Positions 1-7,655 of a stretch of 30,242 nucleotides of DNA are shown piece by piece (position 1 is the first letter of the stretch; each line of letters starts with the position of its first letter). A program made the position numbers and the translations under genes. The stretch covers positions 1 through 30,242 of the forward strand of contig CANJDA010000006.1 in assembly GCA_947472705.1 (NCBI GenBank). The letters are read 5' to 3'. The notes beneath the pieces are model-generated. The model worked only from the letters and a program-made list of their open reading frames with translations, did not search any database and was not told where the DNA came from. This stretch comes from Flavobacteriaceae bacterium. Its GTDB lineage: Bacteria > Bacteroidota > Bacteroidia > Flavobacteriales > Flavobacteriaceae.

Positions 1-112
1 CAAGAAGTTTATTTGAAAATTGATTAAAATAGAAATCAAATATTTGTTAATTAAATTATAGATTTTAGTAGTAAATATTCCTGACTAAAAAAGGTTTTAA
101 GCTTTAAAATCA

Positions 113-120
113 TATATTTG
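113..120 (+). promoter_or_regulatory. Bacteroidota -7 box for the alpha/beta hydrolase gene
   Basis: TATATTTG matches the Bacteroidota -7 consensus TAnnTTTG and lies 28 bp upstream of the ATG at 149. No clear TTG -33 element is seen at the usual 17-23 bp distance. The rest of the 1-148 leader is AT-rich and I see no gene in it. Confidence 0.5.
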
Positions 121-148
121 TTGCCGATGTAAAAGTCGAATTAATTTT

Positions 149-913
149 ATGGAAGGAAATTTTAAAAAAGAAGGAAGATATTCCTATTTTGAAGTAGGTG
201 AAGGCACACCGATAGTTATTTTACATGGCTTAATGGGTGGTTTGAGTAACTTCAGCGGAGTAGCTGGTTATTTTTCAACTAAAGGATATAAAGTAGTTAT
301 ACCTGAATTACCTATTTATACTCAAAACATCTTAAAAACCAACGTAAAAGCTTTTGCAAAATATGTAAAAGACTTTATTACTTTCAAAGGTTTTGATCGT
401 GTAATTTTACTTGGCAATTCGCTTGGTGGACACATTGCTTTGTATCATTCCAAAATGTATCCTGAAAAAGTAGCTGGACTTGTTATAACGGGAAGTTCAG
501 GGCTTTACGAAAGTGCTATGGGTGATAGTTACCCAAAACGCGGTGATTATGATTATATCAAGAAAAAAGCGGAAGCTGTTTTTTATGACCCAAAAATTGC
601 AACCAAAGAAATTGTTGATGAAGTATTTTCGGTTGTAAATGACAGGATGAGAGTGATTAAAACACTTACAATTGCCAAAAGTGCAATTCGTCATAATATG
701 GCAAAAGATTTACCTAAAATGCATGTGAAAACCTGTATTATTTGGGGCAAAAACGATCAAGTCACTCCACCAGATGTAGCTGAAGAATTTCATAAATTAA
801 TGCCTAATTCCGAATTATACTGGATTGATAAATGTGGTCATGCTGCTATGATGGAACATCCAGATGAGTTTAACCGTTTGTTACACGAATGGTTGAAAGA
901 AGTGCATTTATAA
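149..913 (+). CDS. alpha/beta hydrolase
   Basis: A 254-residue cytoplasmic alpha/beta-hydrolase-fold protein without a signal peptide. The oxyanion-hole HG motif follows the first strands (VILHGLMGG, about residues 23-31). The nucleophile elbow is GNSLGG with Ser91, the acid is probably Asp203 (KNDQVTPPD), and the base is His231 (CGHAAMMEHP), so the catalytic triad is complete. Length and order are typical of small esterases or meta-cleavage-product hydrolases, but the substrate cannot be read from the sequence. It starts at an ATG behind a TAnnTTTG box. It is separated from engB by a hairpin terminator, so the two genes are probably not strictly co-transcribed. Family assignment is sure; physiological role is unknown. 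Confidence 0.9.
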   Translation: MEGNFKKEGRYSYFEVGEGTPIVILHGLMGGLSNFSGVAGYFSTKGYKVVIPELPIYTQNILKTNVKAFAKYVKDFITFKGFDRVILLGNSLGGHIALYHSKMYPEKVAGLVITGSSGLYESAMGDSYPKRGDYDYIKKKAEAVFYDPKIATKEIVDEVFSVVNDRMRVIKTLTIAKSAIRHNMAKDLPKMHVKTCIIWGKNDQVTPPDVAEEFHKLMPNSELYWIDKCGHAAMMEHPDEFNRLLHEWLKEVHL

Positions 914-915
914 AC

Positions 916-945
916 AAAAAGTCCTGTTTTGGGGCTTTTTTATTT
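916..945 (+). terminator. Rho-independent terminator after the hydrolase gene
   Basis: A 9-bp stem (916-924 with 932-940, one G-U pair) with a 7-base loop starts 2 bases after the hydrolase stop and runs into a T-rich tract. It lies before the engB ATG at 959. Confidence 0.7.
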
Positions 946-958
946 TAAATTAAAACCA

Positions 959-1576
959 ATGAAAATTAATTCCGCCGAATTTATCATCAGCAATTCCGAT
1001 GTGAGCAAATGCCCGAAAGATCCTTTGCCGGAGTATGCTTTTATTGGTCGTTCTAATGTGGGAAAATCATCTTTGATTAACATGTTAACCAATCACAAGA
1101 ATTTGGCAAAAACGTCAGGAAAGCCAGGGAAAACTCAACTTATCAATCATTTTAAAATTAACTTAAATTGGTTTTTAGTCGATTTACCAGGTTATGGTTA
1201 TGCTCGAGTTTCTAAGAAAACTAAGGAAGTCTTTCAGCAGTTTATCACTGATTATTTTGAAAAAAGAGAACAATTAGTTTGTGCTTTTGTCTTAATTGAC
1301 ATTCGATTGGAAGCTCAAAAAATTGATTTAGAATTCATTAATTATTTGGGTGAAATAGAAGTGCCGTTTTGCATTGTTTTTACTAAAGCAGATAAAATTA
1401 GTAAAACAAAAATCGATTCTCACGTAGCATCCTATCGCAAAGCACTTTTGGCTAATAACTGGGAAGAAATGCCTCAACACTTTGTAACTTCTGCATTAGA
1501 AGCCACGGGAAAAGACAAGGTACTTGACTTTATTGATGGGGTGAATGACGAAATGTTTAAAAGCGGTAAATTATAA
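959..1576 (+). CDS. engB: ribosome biogenesis GTP-binding protein EngB (YihA/YsxC)
   Basis: A 205-residue TRAFAC-class GTPase of the EngB/YihA family, needed for late assembly of the large ribosomal subunit in other bacteria. The G motifs are in order: G1 GRSNVGKSS (residues 30-38), the switch-I segment GKPGKT, G3 DLPG with the family signature GYGYA, and G4 TKAD. Length is normal for the family. I chose the ATG at 959; a longer reading frame from a TTG at 929 would begin inside the terminator hairpin of the preceding gene and adds residues the family lacks. The gene converges on gldC with only 15 bp between stop codons. No key residue is missing. Identity is very secure. Confidence 0.96.
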   Translation: MKINSAEFIISNSDVSKCPKDPLPEYAFIGRSNVGKSSLINMLTNHKNLAKTSGKPGKTQLINHFKINLNWFLVDLPGYGYARVSKKTKEVFQQFITDYFEKREQLVCAFVLIDIRLEAQKIDLEFINYLGEIEVPFCIVFTKADKISKTKIDSHVASYRKALLANNWEEMPQHFVTSALEATGKDKVLDFIDGVNDEMFKSGKL

Positions 1577-1591
1577 ATAGAAGTTTCTTTT

Positions 1592-1927
1592 TTATTTCTT
1601 CAATTCCAGCTTTTCAGCAAAATAATCACAGAAATCTTTCATGGTATCCGACATTTTTTCATCGGCAGTAGCGCGTTGAAAAGTATCAGCCATAGCAACC
1701 AAAGTTTGATGAAAGAACAACTTCATTTCATCCACCGGCATATCTTTGGTCCACAAATCAATGCGAAGTGTTTCTTGTACTTTACTATCCCATATTGAAA
1801 GCATAACAGCTTTGGCTTCTTCTTGTTCAACTCCTCCATCTTGCGCTGTCCATGATAATTTTTCAGGCACTCTGTTTTCGTCAAGTTCTACTAGGAATTT
1901 AATTTCTGATTTAATGGTATTACTCAT
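1592..1927 (-). CDS. gldC: gliding motility protein GldC
   Basis: A 111-residue protein recognised as GldC, a small soluble protein with no signal peptide or membrane segment. In Flavobacterium johnsoniae gldC is co-transcribed with gldB and contributes to, but is not strictly required for, gliding. The protein begins MSNTIKSEIKF and is acidic, with a helical C-terminus ending ELKK. The ATG at 1927 is preferred over an upstream in-frame codon because it gives the family's normal length. Its start overlaps the end of gldB by 8 bases, which implies translational coupling. Molecular function is not known. Confidence is high from family recognition and from the gldB partner. Confidence 0.93.
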   Translation of the reverse strand: MSNTIKSEIKFLVELDENRVPEKLSWTAQDGGVEQEEAKAVMLSIWDSKVQETLRIDLWTKDMPVDEMKLFFHQTLVAMADTFQRATADEKMSDTMKDFCDYFAEKLELKK

Positions 1928-2882
1928 TTTTTTTAGGTTTGTATTTTGATTTTTCAAAGAGTTGTTTGGCATCCATTTTAAGCATGTCCTGCAAGCTTAC
2001 TTCATTGTTTTCCATAAAAGAACGTACGATTTGCCAGCCTACCCATTGACCTACTCTTCCTGGAGACTCGTTATCAATCTCAAGATAGAATTTAGAGAAT
2101 GGTGCTACATTGATAAAGCGATTTGGCAATCGAGAATCAGAATCAAAAAGCAGGTTTTCTTCAATAAAAAAGCGCCACATATAGCTCTCATTTTCCTGAC
2201 ACCAAGTAATTTGTTCTGGCTGATAGCCAATTTTTTCAGCATCTGTATAATCCGGAAGGAATAAATCTATTAAATAAATTACTTTTCCATAATAAATCAT
2301 ATTCGCCAATAATGTTTTATCATTTGGAGGTGGGACTTTTCTCAAAGCAAAACTTGAAACAATATCAGGCATCATTTGTCTTTCTTCAAAATTTTGTTTC
2401 AGGTATTTAGGAAATTCATAAAACTTATGCTCTTTACCAAGATAAAGTTCTAAAGCAATAATCAGTTTATCATTAGCGTAAATGGCTTTATTGTTATAAT
2501 CCATATCAGCAATAACCGTATAGATTTTTGGAGTTATTGTTTCTGGAAAATAGAATTTAATATGTTTAAACAAATCTTCTATTTCAGTAGTTTGGCTGTC
2601 AAAGTTGGAATATTTTTTCTCTACCTCTTGATACAGTTCTCTCCACATTGGATTTTGCATTTTGTCTATCCAAACTTTATCATCAACTCCTTGAGGGAAG
2701 AAAAAAGGGTATTCAGCCTTTAACTTAGACAAATCCTTAACTGGTGTTTCATAAAAAGCTTTATCAAAACGATCAACTTTCATATCCACTGGAATTTCTT
2801 CCACTGCTTTTTCAATCTTAGATTTTTTATCACAAGAATACAGTGCAAAAAGCAAAATGGAAAGCAAAAGGAATTTTTTCAT
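1920..2882 (-). CDS. gldB: gliding motility lipoprotein GldB
   Basis: A 320-residue lipoprotein recognised as GldB. A short signal peptide (MKKFLLLSILLFALYSC) ends in the lipobox LYSC, so the mature protein is lipidated at Cys17 and anchored in the envelope. In F. johnsoniae GldB is essential for gliding and is linked to the gliding/T9SS machinery. The body contains no metalloprotease HExxH motif. I start it at the ATG at 2882: the longer frame puts a charged stretch before the signal peptide and runs through the promoter. It is followed by gldC with an 8-base overlap and is divergent from nadE. A good -7 box lies about 60 bp upstream. Confidence 0.94.
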   Translation of the reverse strand: MKKFLLLSILLFALYSCDKKSKIEKAVEEIPVDMKVDRFDKAFYETPVKDLSKLKAEYPFFFPQGVDDKVWIDKMQNPMWRELYQEVEKKYSNFDSQTTEIEDLFKHIKFYFPETITPKIYTVIADMDYNNKAIYANDKLIIALELYLGKEHKFYEFPKYLKQNFEERQMMPDIVSSFALRKVPPPNDKTLLANMIYYGKVIYLIDLFLPDYTDAEKIGYQPEQITWCQENESYMWRFFIEENLLFDSDSRLPNRFINVAPFSKFYLEIDNESPGRVGQWVGWQIVRSFMENNEVSLQDMLKMDAKQLFEKSKYKPKKNE

Positions 2883-2912
2883 TTTTAGACAATTTATAAG
2901 ATAGAAATCGAT

Positions 2913-2940
2913 TTGAAAAGGCTTTGATTTTTTACTTTTG
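2913..2940 (+). promoter_or_regulatory. nadE promoter (TTG-N17-TACTTTTG)
   Basis: TTG at 2913-2915 and TACTTTTG at 2933-2940 are spaced by 17 bp, matching the Bacteroidota -33/-7 arrangement. The ATG of nadE is at 2979. The -7 box directly abuts an oppositely directed box for gldB. Confidence 0.6.
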
Positions 2941-2948
2941 CAAATATA
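2941..2948 (-). promoter_or_regulatory. gldBC -7 box
   Basis: On the minus strand 2948-2941 reads TATATTTG, a full match to TAnnTTTG, 58 bp upstream of the gldB ATG. No convincing -33 element is visible. It abuts the nadE -7 box with no intervening base. Confidence 0.5.
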
Positions 2949-2978
2949 CATTGCAGCTTTTAAAAAAAATCATAAGAA

Positions 2979-3782
2979 ATGACTAAAAAAAGTAAAATTG
3001 AGGTAGGGGAAGTGAATGCCTATATTGTTTCATGGTTGAAGGATTATTCAGCCAAATCAAAAACTAAAGGTTTTGTTGTTGGGATATCGGGAGGGGTGGA
3101 TTCAGCAGTGACTTCAACCATATGTGCCCAAACAGGATTACCAACTTTATGTGTTGAGATGCCAATTCATCAACATTTGAGTCATATAGAAAGAAAAAAA
3201 GAACATATTAGTTTTTTAAAAACTAAGTATTCAAATGTAAGCAGTGTTCAATTAGACTTATCAAATTTGTTTGATGATTTTAAAGATAAAATGCCAGAAT
3301 GTGAAAACGAAGAAAAAAAACATCTAGCATTAGCCAATTCAAGGGCAAGATTACGAATGACAACATTATATTATTTGGCTGGTATTCATGGTTATTTAGT
3401 TGCAGGCACAGGAAATAAGGTCGAAGATTTTGGAGTGGGTTTTTTTACAAAATATGGAGACGGAGGTGTAGATTTAAGCCCGATTGCTGATTTAATGAAA
3501 AGTGATGTCTATGCTTTGGGTAACTATTTAGGGATTCCTAAATCTATACAAGATGCTGCTCCAACTGATGGATTGTTTGGAGATACTAGAACAGATGAAG
3601 ATCAATTAGGGGCAAGTTACGACGAATTAGAATGGGCAATGTTAGCTAATGAAAACAAAGAAAAAGAAGAGGGTTTTTCAGCAAGAGAAAGAGAAGTTTT
3701 TGCTATTTATAACAAGTTAAATACTATAAATCAGCATAAGATGAATCCAATTCCTGTATGTATTATCCCAAAAAATAATTAA
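2979..3782 (+). CDS. nadE: NAD+ synthase, ammonia-dependent type
   Basis: A 267-residue NAD+ synthase that converts nicotinic acid adenine dinucleotide to NAD+ using ATP and ammonia, the last step of NAD synthesis. The P-loop of the adenine nucleotide alpha hydrolase fold is SGGVDSA at residues 37-43. Later come the family motifs AGTGNKVEDFGVGFFTKYGD and DLSPIADLMKSDV. No N-terminal carbon-nitrogen hydrolase (glutaminase) domain is present, so the enzyme should use free ammonia or rely on another amidotransferase. The length fits short NadE proteins. The gene is divergent from gldB. It is followed after 88 bp by a response regulator gene. Identity is secure. Confidence 0.95.
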   Translation: MTKKSKIEVGEVNAYIVSWLKDYSAKSKTKGFVVGISGGVDSAVTSTICAQTGLPTLCVEMPIHQHLSHIERKKEHISFLKTKYSNVSSVQLDLSNLFDDFKDKMPECENEEKKHLALANSRARLRMTTLYYLAGIHGYLVAGTGNKVEDFGVGFFTKYGDGGVDLSPIADLMKSDVYALGNYLGIPKSIQDAAPTDGLFGDTRTDEDQLGASYDELEWAMLANENKEKEEGFSAREREVFAIYNKLNTINQHKMNPIPVCIIPKNN

Positions 3783-3823
3783 TTATTATGGAATACATTA
3801 ACATATTTTCAATATAATTTTTT

Positions 3824-3831
3824 TAACTTTA
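3824..3831 (+). promoter_or_regulatory. weak -7 box before the response regulator
   Basis: TAACTTTA matches seven of eight positions counted against TAnnTTTG, 39 bp upstream of the ATG at 3871. It is weaker than the other boxes in the window, and read-through from nadE is also possible because no hairpin separates them. Confidence 0.3.
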
Positions 3832-3870
3832 CAGTAAATTTCTATTAATTTTTTATCAAATACCACAATT

Positions 3871-4500
3871 ATGATAAATGTATGTATTGCTGATAACTTT
3901 CCAGTTGTACACTTTGGAATGAAAGCCTATTTTAAGGATCACCCTGAAATAAGTATTGCATCCAACGTAGGAAATTTTTTTATGGTTCCAGATGCTTTAA
4001 GAAACAAAGAAATTGACGTCTTAATCATCGACTTAGAGCTTGAAGGATTAAAGAGTATTTATGAGATCAAGTCAATCATCAGAAATTTTCCAAAAACAAA
4101 AGTTATCGTTTTTAGTAGCTTGTCTGAGCACATATATGCACCTAATGCTATAAAAGCTGGCTGTGCGGGTTATGTTCATAAGACATCAAAACTCGAAAAT
4201 TTAGGGATAACTATTGTCAAGGTAAATCAAGGGCAAATTATCCTAAATGAAGAAATCAAGCGAAACCTCGCATTAATTGCCAAACAAAACAAATCAGAGC
4301 GTTTGTATCGAAAACTATCTAATAGAGAGATTGAAGTATTGCGTTTCTTAAGTGATGGCAAAAAAAACAACGAAATCGCTAAAATTTTGGCCCTTAATGA
4401 GAAAACCATTAGTACTTACAAACTTCGTTTATTAACGAAGCTAAATGTAACCAATTTGGTAGACCTTGTTAACAAAGCTAAAACGTTAGAAATCGTTTAA
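3871..4500 (+). CDS. NarL/FixJ (LuxR-type) response regulator
   Basis: A 209-residue two-domain regulator. The receiver domain (about residues 1-120) has the phospho-acceptor Asp54 in VLIIDLELEG, a hydroxyl residue after the fourth strand (VFSSLSE) and the conserved Lys in YVHKTS. The usual acidic pair near the N-terminus is Asp8-Asn9 rather than two acids. The C-terminal LuxR-type helix-turn-helix runs through LSNREIEVLRFLSDG and KTISTYKLRLLTKLN. It should bind DNA after phosphorylation, but no histidine kinase gene is nearby, so it is an orphan and its targets are unknown. It ends just before a strong terminator shared with the convergent dnaG. Confidence 0.9.
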   Translation: MINVCIADNFPVVHFGMKAYFKDHPEISIASNVGNFFMVPDALRNKEIDVLIIDLELEGLKSIYEIKSIIRNFPKTKVIVFSSLSEHIYAPNAIKAGCAGYVHKTSKLENLGITIVKVNQGQIILNEEIKRNLALIAKQNKSERLYRKLSNREIEVLRFLSDGKKNNEIAKILALNEKTISTYKLRLLTKLNVTNLVDLVNKAKTLEIV

Positions 4501-4504
4501 AACT

Positions 4505-4530
4505 AAAAACCCGCTGTTAGCGGGTTTTTT
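4505..4530. terminator. bidirectional terminator between the response regulator and dnaG
   Basis: A perfect 11-bp stem (4505-4515 with 4519-4529) and 3-base loop, flanked by an A tract on one side and a T tract on the other. It can stop the regulator transcript on the plus strand and the dnaG transcript on the minus strand. Confidence 0.9.
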
Positions 4531-6509
4531 TATAAATATGTTGAACGTATTCTCCCTATTTTATTGGTTAGGCTGACTTTGAGTTTGTTGTAATCATTTA
4601 TTGTGGTTTTTATTTCCTCTAAATCATTCGCAGATTCATCTGTATAGCTCTGCATTAAATCCATGATTAATTTATTAATTAGGTATTCTCTAAGAGAAAC
4701 TATTGTTTCTGAAACATATTGACTAACATTTTGCGATTTGGTTTTTACATAAATATGTTTGGTTTCCCAATTGTGCAAAAGCTCTTTTTCTTCCAACATT
4801 AAAATATCGGTAACCATCTGTGAATGTTCAGGAGATATCTGCATTAAATAATGCTCAATATTGAATTCTTCGTTTTGATTAAAATAAGCAATCAAATCAT
4901 TATATATTTCTTTAAACAAAGGGTTCGCCAATTCAACTTCATCTTCTTGCAAACTCAAATAAATTCGCTGAAAAACTTTAACGGTATTGGTTTCCAGTTC
5001 TTCAATCATTTCACCTTCCTCATTGGTTTTCAAAATATAATCTTCAAAATCGGCTTCGTGTGACCCATAAATTAAAAGCATTTCAATAATCTTACGTTCT
5101 AATTCGTAGATAATATTAACCTTTTCTTGAGTGACTTTGATATCATCCTTAACTATTTCAAAAGCTTTTTGTTCTGTTTTGAGTTTTTTTCCAGCTTCCG
5201 AAATATCTTTCTGAACCATTTGAGCCAAAGTATTCAATAAGACTTGCTCTGAAATATCCATAATTCGAGCCGTTTCCTGAATGTATATTTCGCGTTTGAT
5301 TCTGTCAGGAATTTTGGAAATACTTACCACCATATCACGAATCAAATCAGCTTTCTTGATAGGATCATTATTGGCTTCATTCATTAAAAGTGAGGCTTTG
5401 AACTGAATAAAATCTTTGGCATTGTTTTCTAAATAAAGAACTAAATCTTCAAAGGAATTTTTACGAGCAAAACTATCGGGGTCATCTCCATCAGGGAAGG
5501 TACAGACTTTTACATTCATTCCTTCTTCCAAAATCAAATCGATTCCGCGAATAGACGCTCTTAATCCGGCGGCATCTCCATCAAAAAGAACGGTAATGTT
5601 TTTTGTTAATCGGTTAATTAATCGAATTTGATCAGGTGTTAATGCTGTACCCGAAGAAGCAACAACATTTTCAATTCCAGCCTGATGCATTTGAATCACA
5701 TCGGTATAACCTTCAACTAAATAACAATTGTTTTGTTTGGCAATGGCTTGTTTGGCATGAAAAATTCCGTAAAGCACTTTGCTTTTGTGATAAATTTCAC
5801 TTTCGGGAGAATTGAGATATTTAGCCGCTTTTTTATCATTAGTCAATATTCTTCCCCCAAAACCTAAATTTCTTCCAGACAAACTTTGTATTGGAAACAT
5901 CACTCTGCCTTTGAAACGGTCAAAATGCTTGCCATCTTCTCGAGCAATTGTCAATCCTACTTTTTCTAAATACTCTAATTGATAACCTTTATCTAGAGCT
6001 TCTTTGGTAAATGCATCCCAAGATTCGGGCGAATAGCCTAAACCAAACTTTGTAATAGTATCATTGGTAAAACCTCTTTCTTTGAAATACGACAACCCTA
6101 TCGCTTTTCCTTCTTCAGAGTTTAAAAGTGTGTCGTGAAAATAATTTTTAGCAAACTCAGAAACCAAATACATGCTCTCCTTTTCATTAGCTTCTATTTT
6201 ATCTTCTTGCGAAACTTCGGTTTCTTCAATTTCAATATTGTATTTGTTAGCCAAAAACCGAATGGCTTCTGGATAAGTGAAATGCTCGTGTTCCATCAAA
6301 AAAGTCACTACGCTTCCACCCTTTCCAGAACTAAAATCTTTCCAGATTTGCTTAACAGGAGATACCATAAAAGATGGTGAGCGCTCATCCGAAAAGGGAC
6401 TCAAGCCTTTGTAATTGCTTCCAGCACGTTTTAACTGAACAAAGTCGCCTATGACTTCTTCAACGCGTGCTGTTTCAAATACTTTATCTATGGTTTCGCG
6501 AGTAATCAA
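4530..6509 (-). CDS. dnaG: DNA primase DnaG
   Basis: A 659-residue replicative primase that makes RNA primers for the replisome. An N-terminal CHC2-like domain (about 1-100), a catalytic core and TOPRIM domain (VEGYTD with Glu266; FDGDAAG with Asp310 and Asp312) and a long helical C-terminal helicase-interaction region are all present. The zinc-ribbon ligands are absent: positions that are normally Cys, His, Cys, Cys are Ser37, Ser40, Asp58 and Ser61, while surrounding residues (YKGLSPF, SPSF, GKGG) are kept. The frame has no ATG at the right place; the start is a TTG at 6509, and the upstream frame closes at 6519. The first internal Met is residue 48, too late for the family. Identity is secure. 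Confidence 0.95.
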   Translation of the reverse strand: MITRETIDKVFETARVEEVIGDFVQLKRAGSNYKGLSPFSDERSPSFMVSPVKQIWKDFSSGKGGSVVTFLMEHEHFTYPEAIRFLANKYNIEIEETEVSQEDKIEANEKESMYLVSEFAKNYFHDTLLNSEEGKAIGLSYFKERGFTNDTITKFGLGYSPESWDAFTKEALDKGYQLEYLEKVGLTIAREDGKHFDRFKGRVMFPIQSLSGRNLGFGGRILTNDKKAAKYLNSPESEIYHKSKVLYGIFHAKQAIAKQNNCYLVEGYTDVIQMHQAGIENVVASSGTALTPDQIRLINRLTKNITVLFDGDAAGLRASIRGIDLILEEGMNVKVCTFPDGDDPDSFARKNSFEDLVLYLENNAKDFIQFKASLLMNEANNDPIKKADLIRDMVVSISKIPDRIKREIYIQETARIMDISEQVLLNTLAQMVQKDISEAGKKLKTEQKAFEIVKDDIKVTQEKVNIIYELERKIIEMLLIYGSHEADFEDYILKTNEEGEMIEELETNTVKVFQRIYLSLQEDEVELANPLFKEIYNDLIAYFNQNEEFNIEHYLMQISPEHSQMVTDILMLEEKELLHNWETKHIYVKTKSQNVSQYVSETIVSLREYLINKLIMDLMQSYTDESANDLEEIKTTINDYNKLKVSLTNKIGRIRSTYL

Positions 6510-6553
6510 AAGATTGTCTTATTTAAAATTGAAAGAGGGTAAATTTACATAAA

Positions 6554-6589
6554 AATAAAAAAAGATGCTTCATTGCTGAAACATCTTTT
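6554..6589 (-). terminator. terminator of the sigma/anti-sigma/barrel operon
   Basis: On the minus strand a 9-bp stem (6585-6577 with 6572-6564, one G-U pair) carries a GCAA tetraloop of the GNRA type and is followed by a run of U residues (plus-strand A tract 6554-6563). On the plus strand the wobble pair becomes a C-A mismatch, so it favours the minus strand. It lies 27 bases after the barrel gene's stop. Confidence 0.85.
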
Positions 6590-6615
6590 CGAAGTATAAA
6601 ATTAACCCAAACAAA

Positions 6616-7632
6616 TTAGTTTAAATCAAAACGAACACCAAGAGAGATATTGTTTTGTTTGATAGCATTGTCTTTGAACAATGGATTTAAATCGTATTTC
6701 AAATAAATACTGGTTTCTTTATAACCAATATAAGTACTCACTCCGTATATGAAATTATTAACATTATAATTGCCTTTGGTTCTTTGAGTAACATCGCGGC
6801 TGCCTTCATCAAATTCTAAAATTTGTTTAGATTTTAATCTTAATCCAGCATAACCACCAATTCCTATCCGAACACTTTCGTGTGTTCTAAAGGTTTTTTT
6901 TTCTTCTTTATCTTTTGCATTTGTGAAATCAAATTCTAAATGAACTGGAACTGAAATAAAAACATTTCTGAAACGCGAATCTTTTAAATGAGTGGTGTTA
7001 TTAACCAAATCCGTTTGGTTACCATTAACCACAAAATAACGATTATCCGTAGGACGCAGATTATTGTACATTAAAGATATTCCATATTTCAAATGCAATA
7101 AATTATCATTTTTAAATAATCGAGTATTGCCTGTAACTCCCCATTCATAGAAGTGTGAACCCCAATATCTGTAATCAGAATTGGCTACCGCTCCTTTAGT
7201 TACTAAATTATTAACCCCAGCAGCAAAAAGAAATTGAGAGGTTGTTCTTCTTTCAGCTCTTTTCACAGTGTCTTTTATGAAATTAAAAGAAAATGAATTG
7301 CTCTTATTCTCTTTTAATTTACCGTCAACCTTTTGTTGTACTAAATCTTTCAACTCATCTTGAGCCTTACCAATTCGAGTTTCAATATTTTTGGAACGTA
7401 CTTCCGCTAATTTCATTTTCTTATCGTCAGCTTGTTCTTTATTAATAGTACCTGCTTCCAATTCTTTGTTTACTGCTTCAATTTCTGCTTTCAAAAAGGC
7501 TTTTTCTTCTTTACTAATATTTTCAATTTTATCAGCAATCGTGTGAGCTTTGGCTTCAAATGTTTCCTGAGCTGATACTTTGCTTACTAAAAGAGCTAAC
7601 AATAAAGCAGCATAAATAATTTGATTTTTCAT
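6616..7632 (-). CDS. outer-membrane beta-barrel protein with coiled-coil N-terminus
   Basis: A 338-residue exported protein I cannot assign to a named family. A Sec signal peptide (ending SKVSAQ, about residue 21) is followed by a charged, strongly helical segment (about 24-110) rich in Glu, Lys and Ala with heptad-like spacing. The remaining part (about 115-338) alternates polar and aromatic residues as in membrane beta strands and ends SLGVRFDLN, compatible with a C-terminal barrel strand. It is the third gene of an operon, 23 bp after the putative anti-sigma gene, and ends before a good terminator. The position suggests that it is sensed or controlled by the sigma/anti-sigma pair; this is inference. 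Confidence 0.75.
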   Translation of the reverse strand: MKNQIIYAALLLALLVSKVSAQETFEAKAHTIADKIENISKEEKAFLKAEIEAVNKELEAGTINKEQADDKKMKLAEVRSKNIETRIGKAQDELKDLVQQKVDGKLKENKSNSFSFNFIKDTVKRAERRTTSQFLFAAGVNNLVTKGAVANSDYRYWGSHFYEWGVTGNTRLFKNDNLLHLKYGISLMYNNLRPTDNRYFVVNGNQTDLVNNTTHLKDSRFRNVFISVPVHLEFDFTNAKDKEEKKTFRTHESVRIGIGGYAGLRLKSKQILEFDEGSRDVTQRTKGNYNVNNFIYGVSTYIGYKETSIYLKYDLNPLFKDNAIKQNNISLGVRFDLN

Positions 7633-7655
7633 AATGTTTGATTTTTAATTAATGA

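Noticed and set aside
1..148. A gene fragment at the left edge
   Set aside because: The sequence is AT-rich with stops in all frames and only a -7 box can be supported.
929..958. Upstream extension of EngB from a TTG codon
   Set aside because: It would begin in the terminator loop of the preceding gene, and the family N-terminus fits the ATG at 959.
6324..6401. A frameshift or pseudogene in dnaG
   Set aside because: The frame is open over the full length, flanking residues of the domain are conserved, and the catalytic TOPRIM residues are intact.
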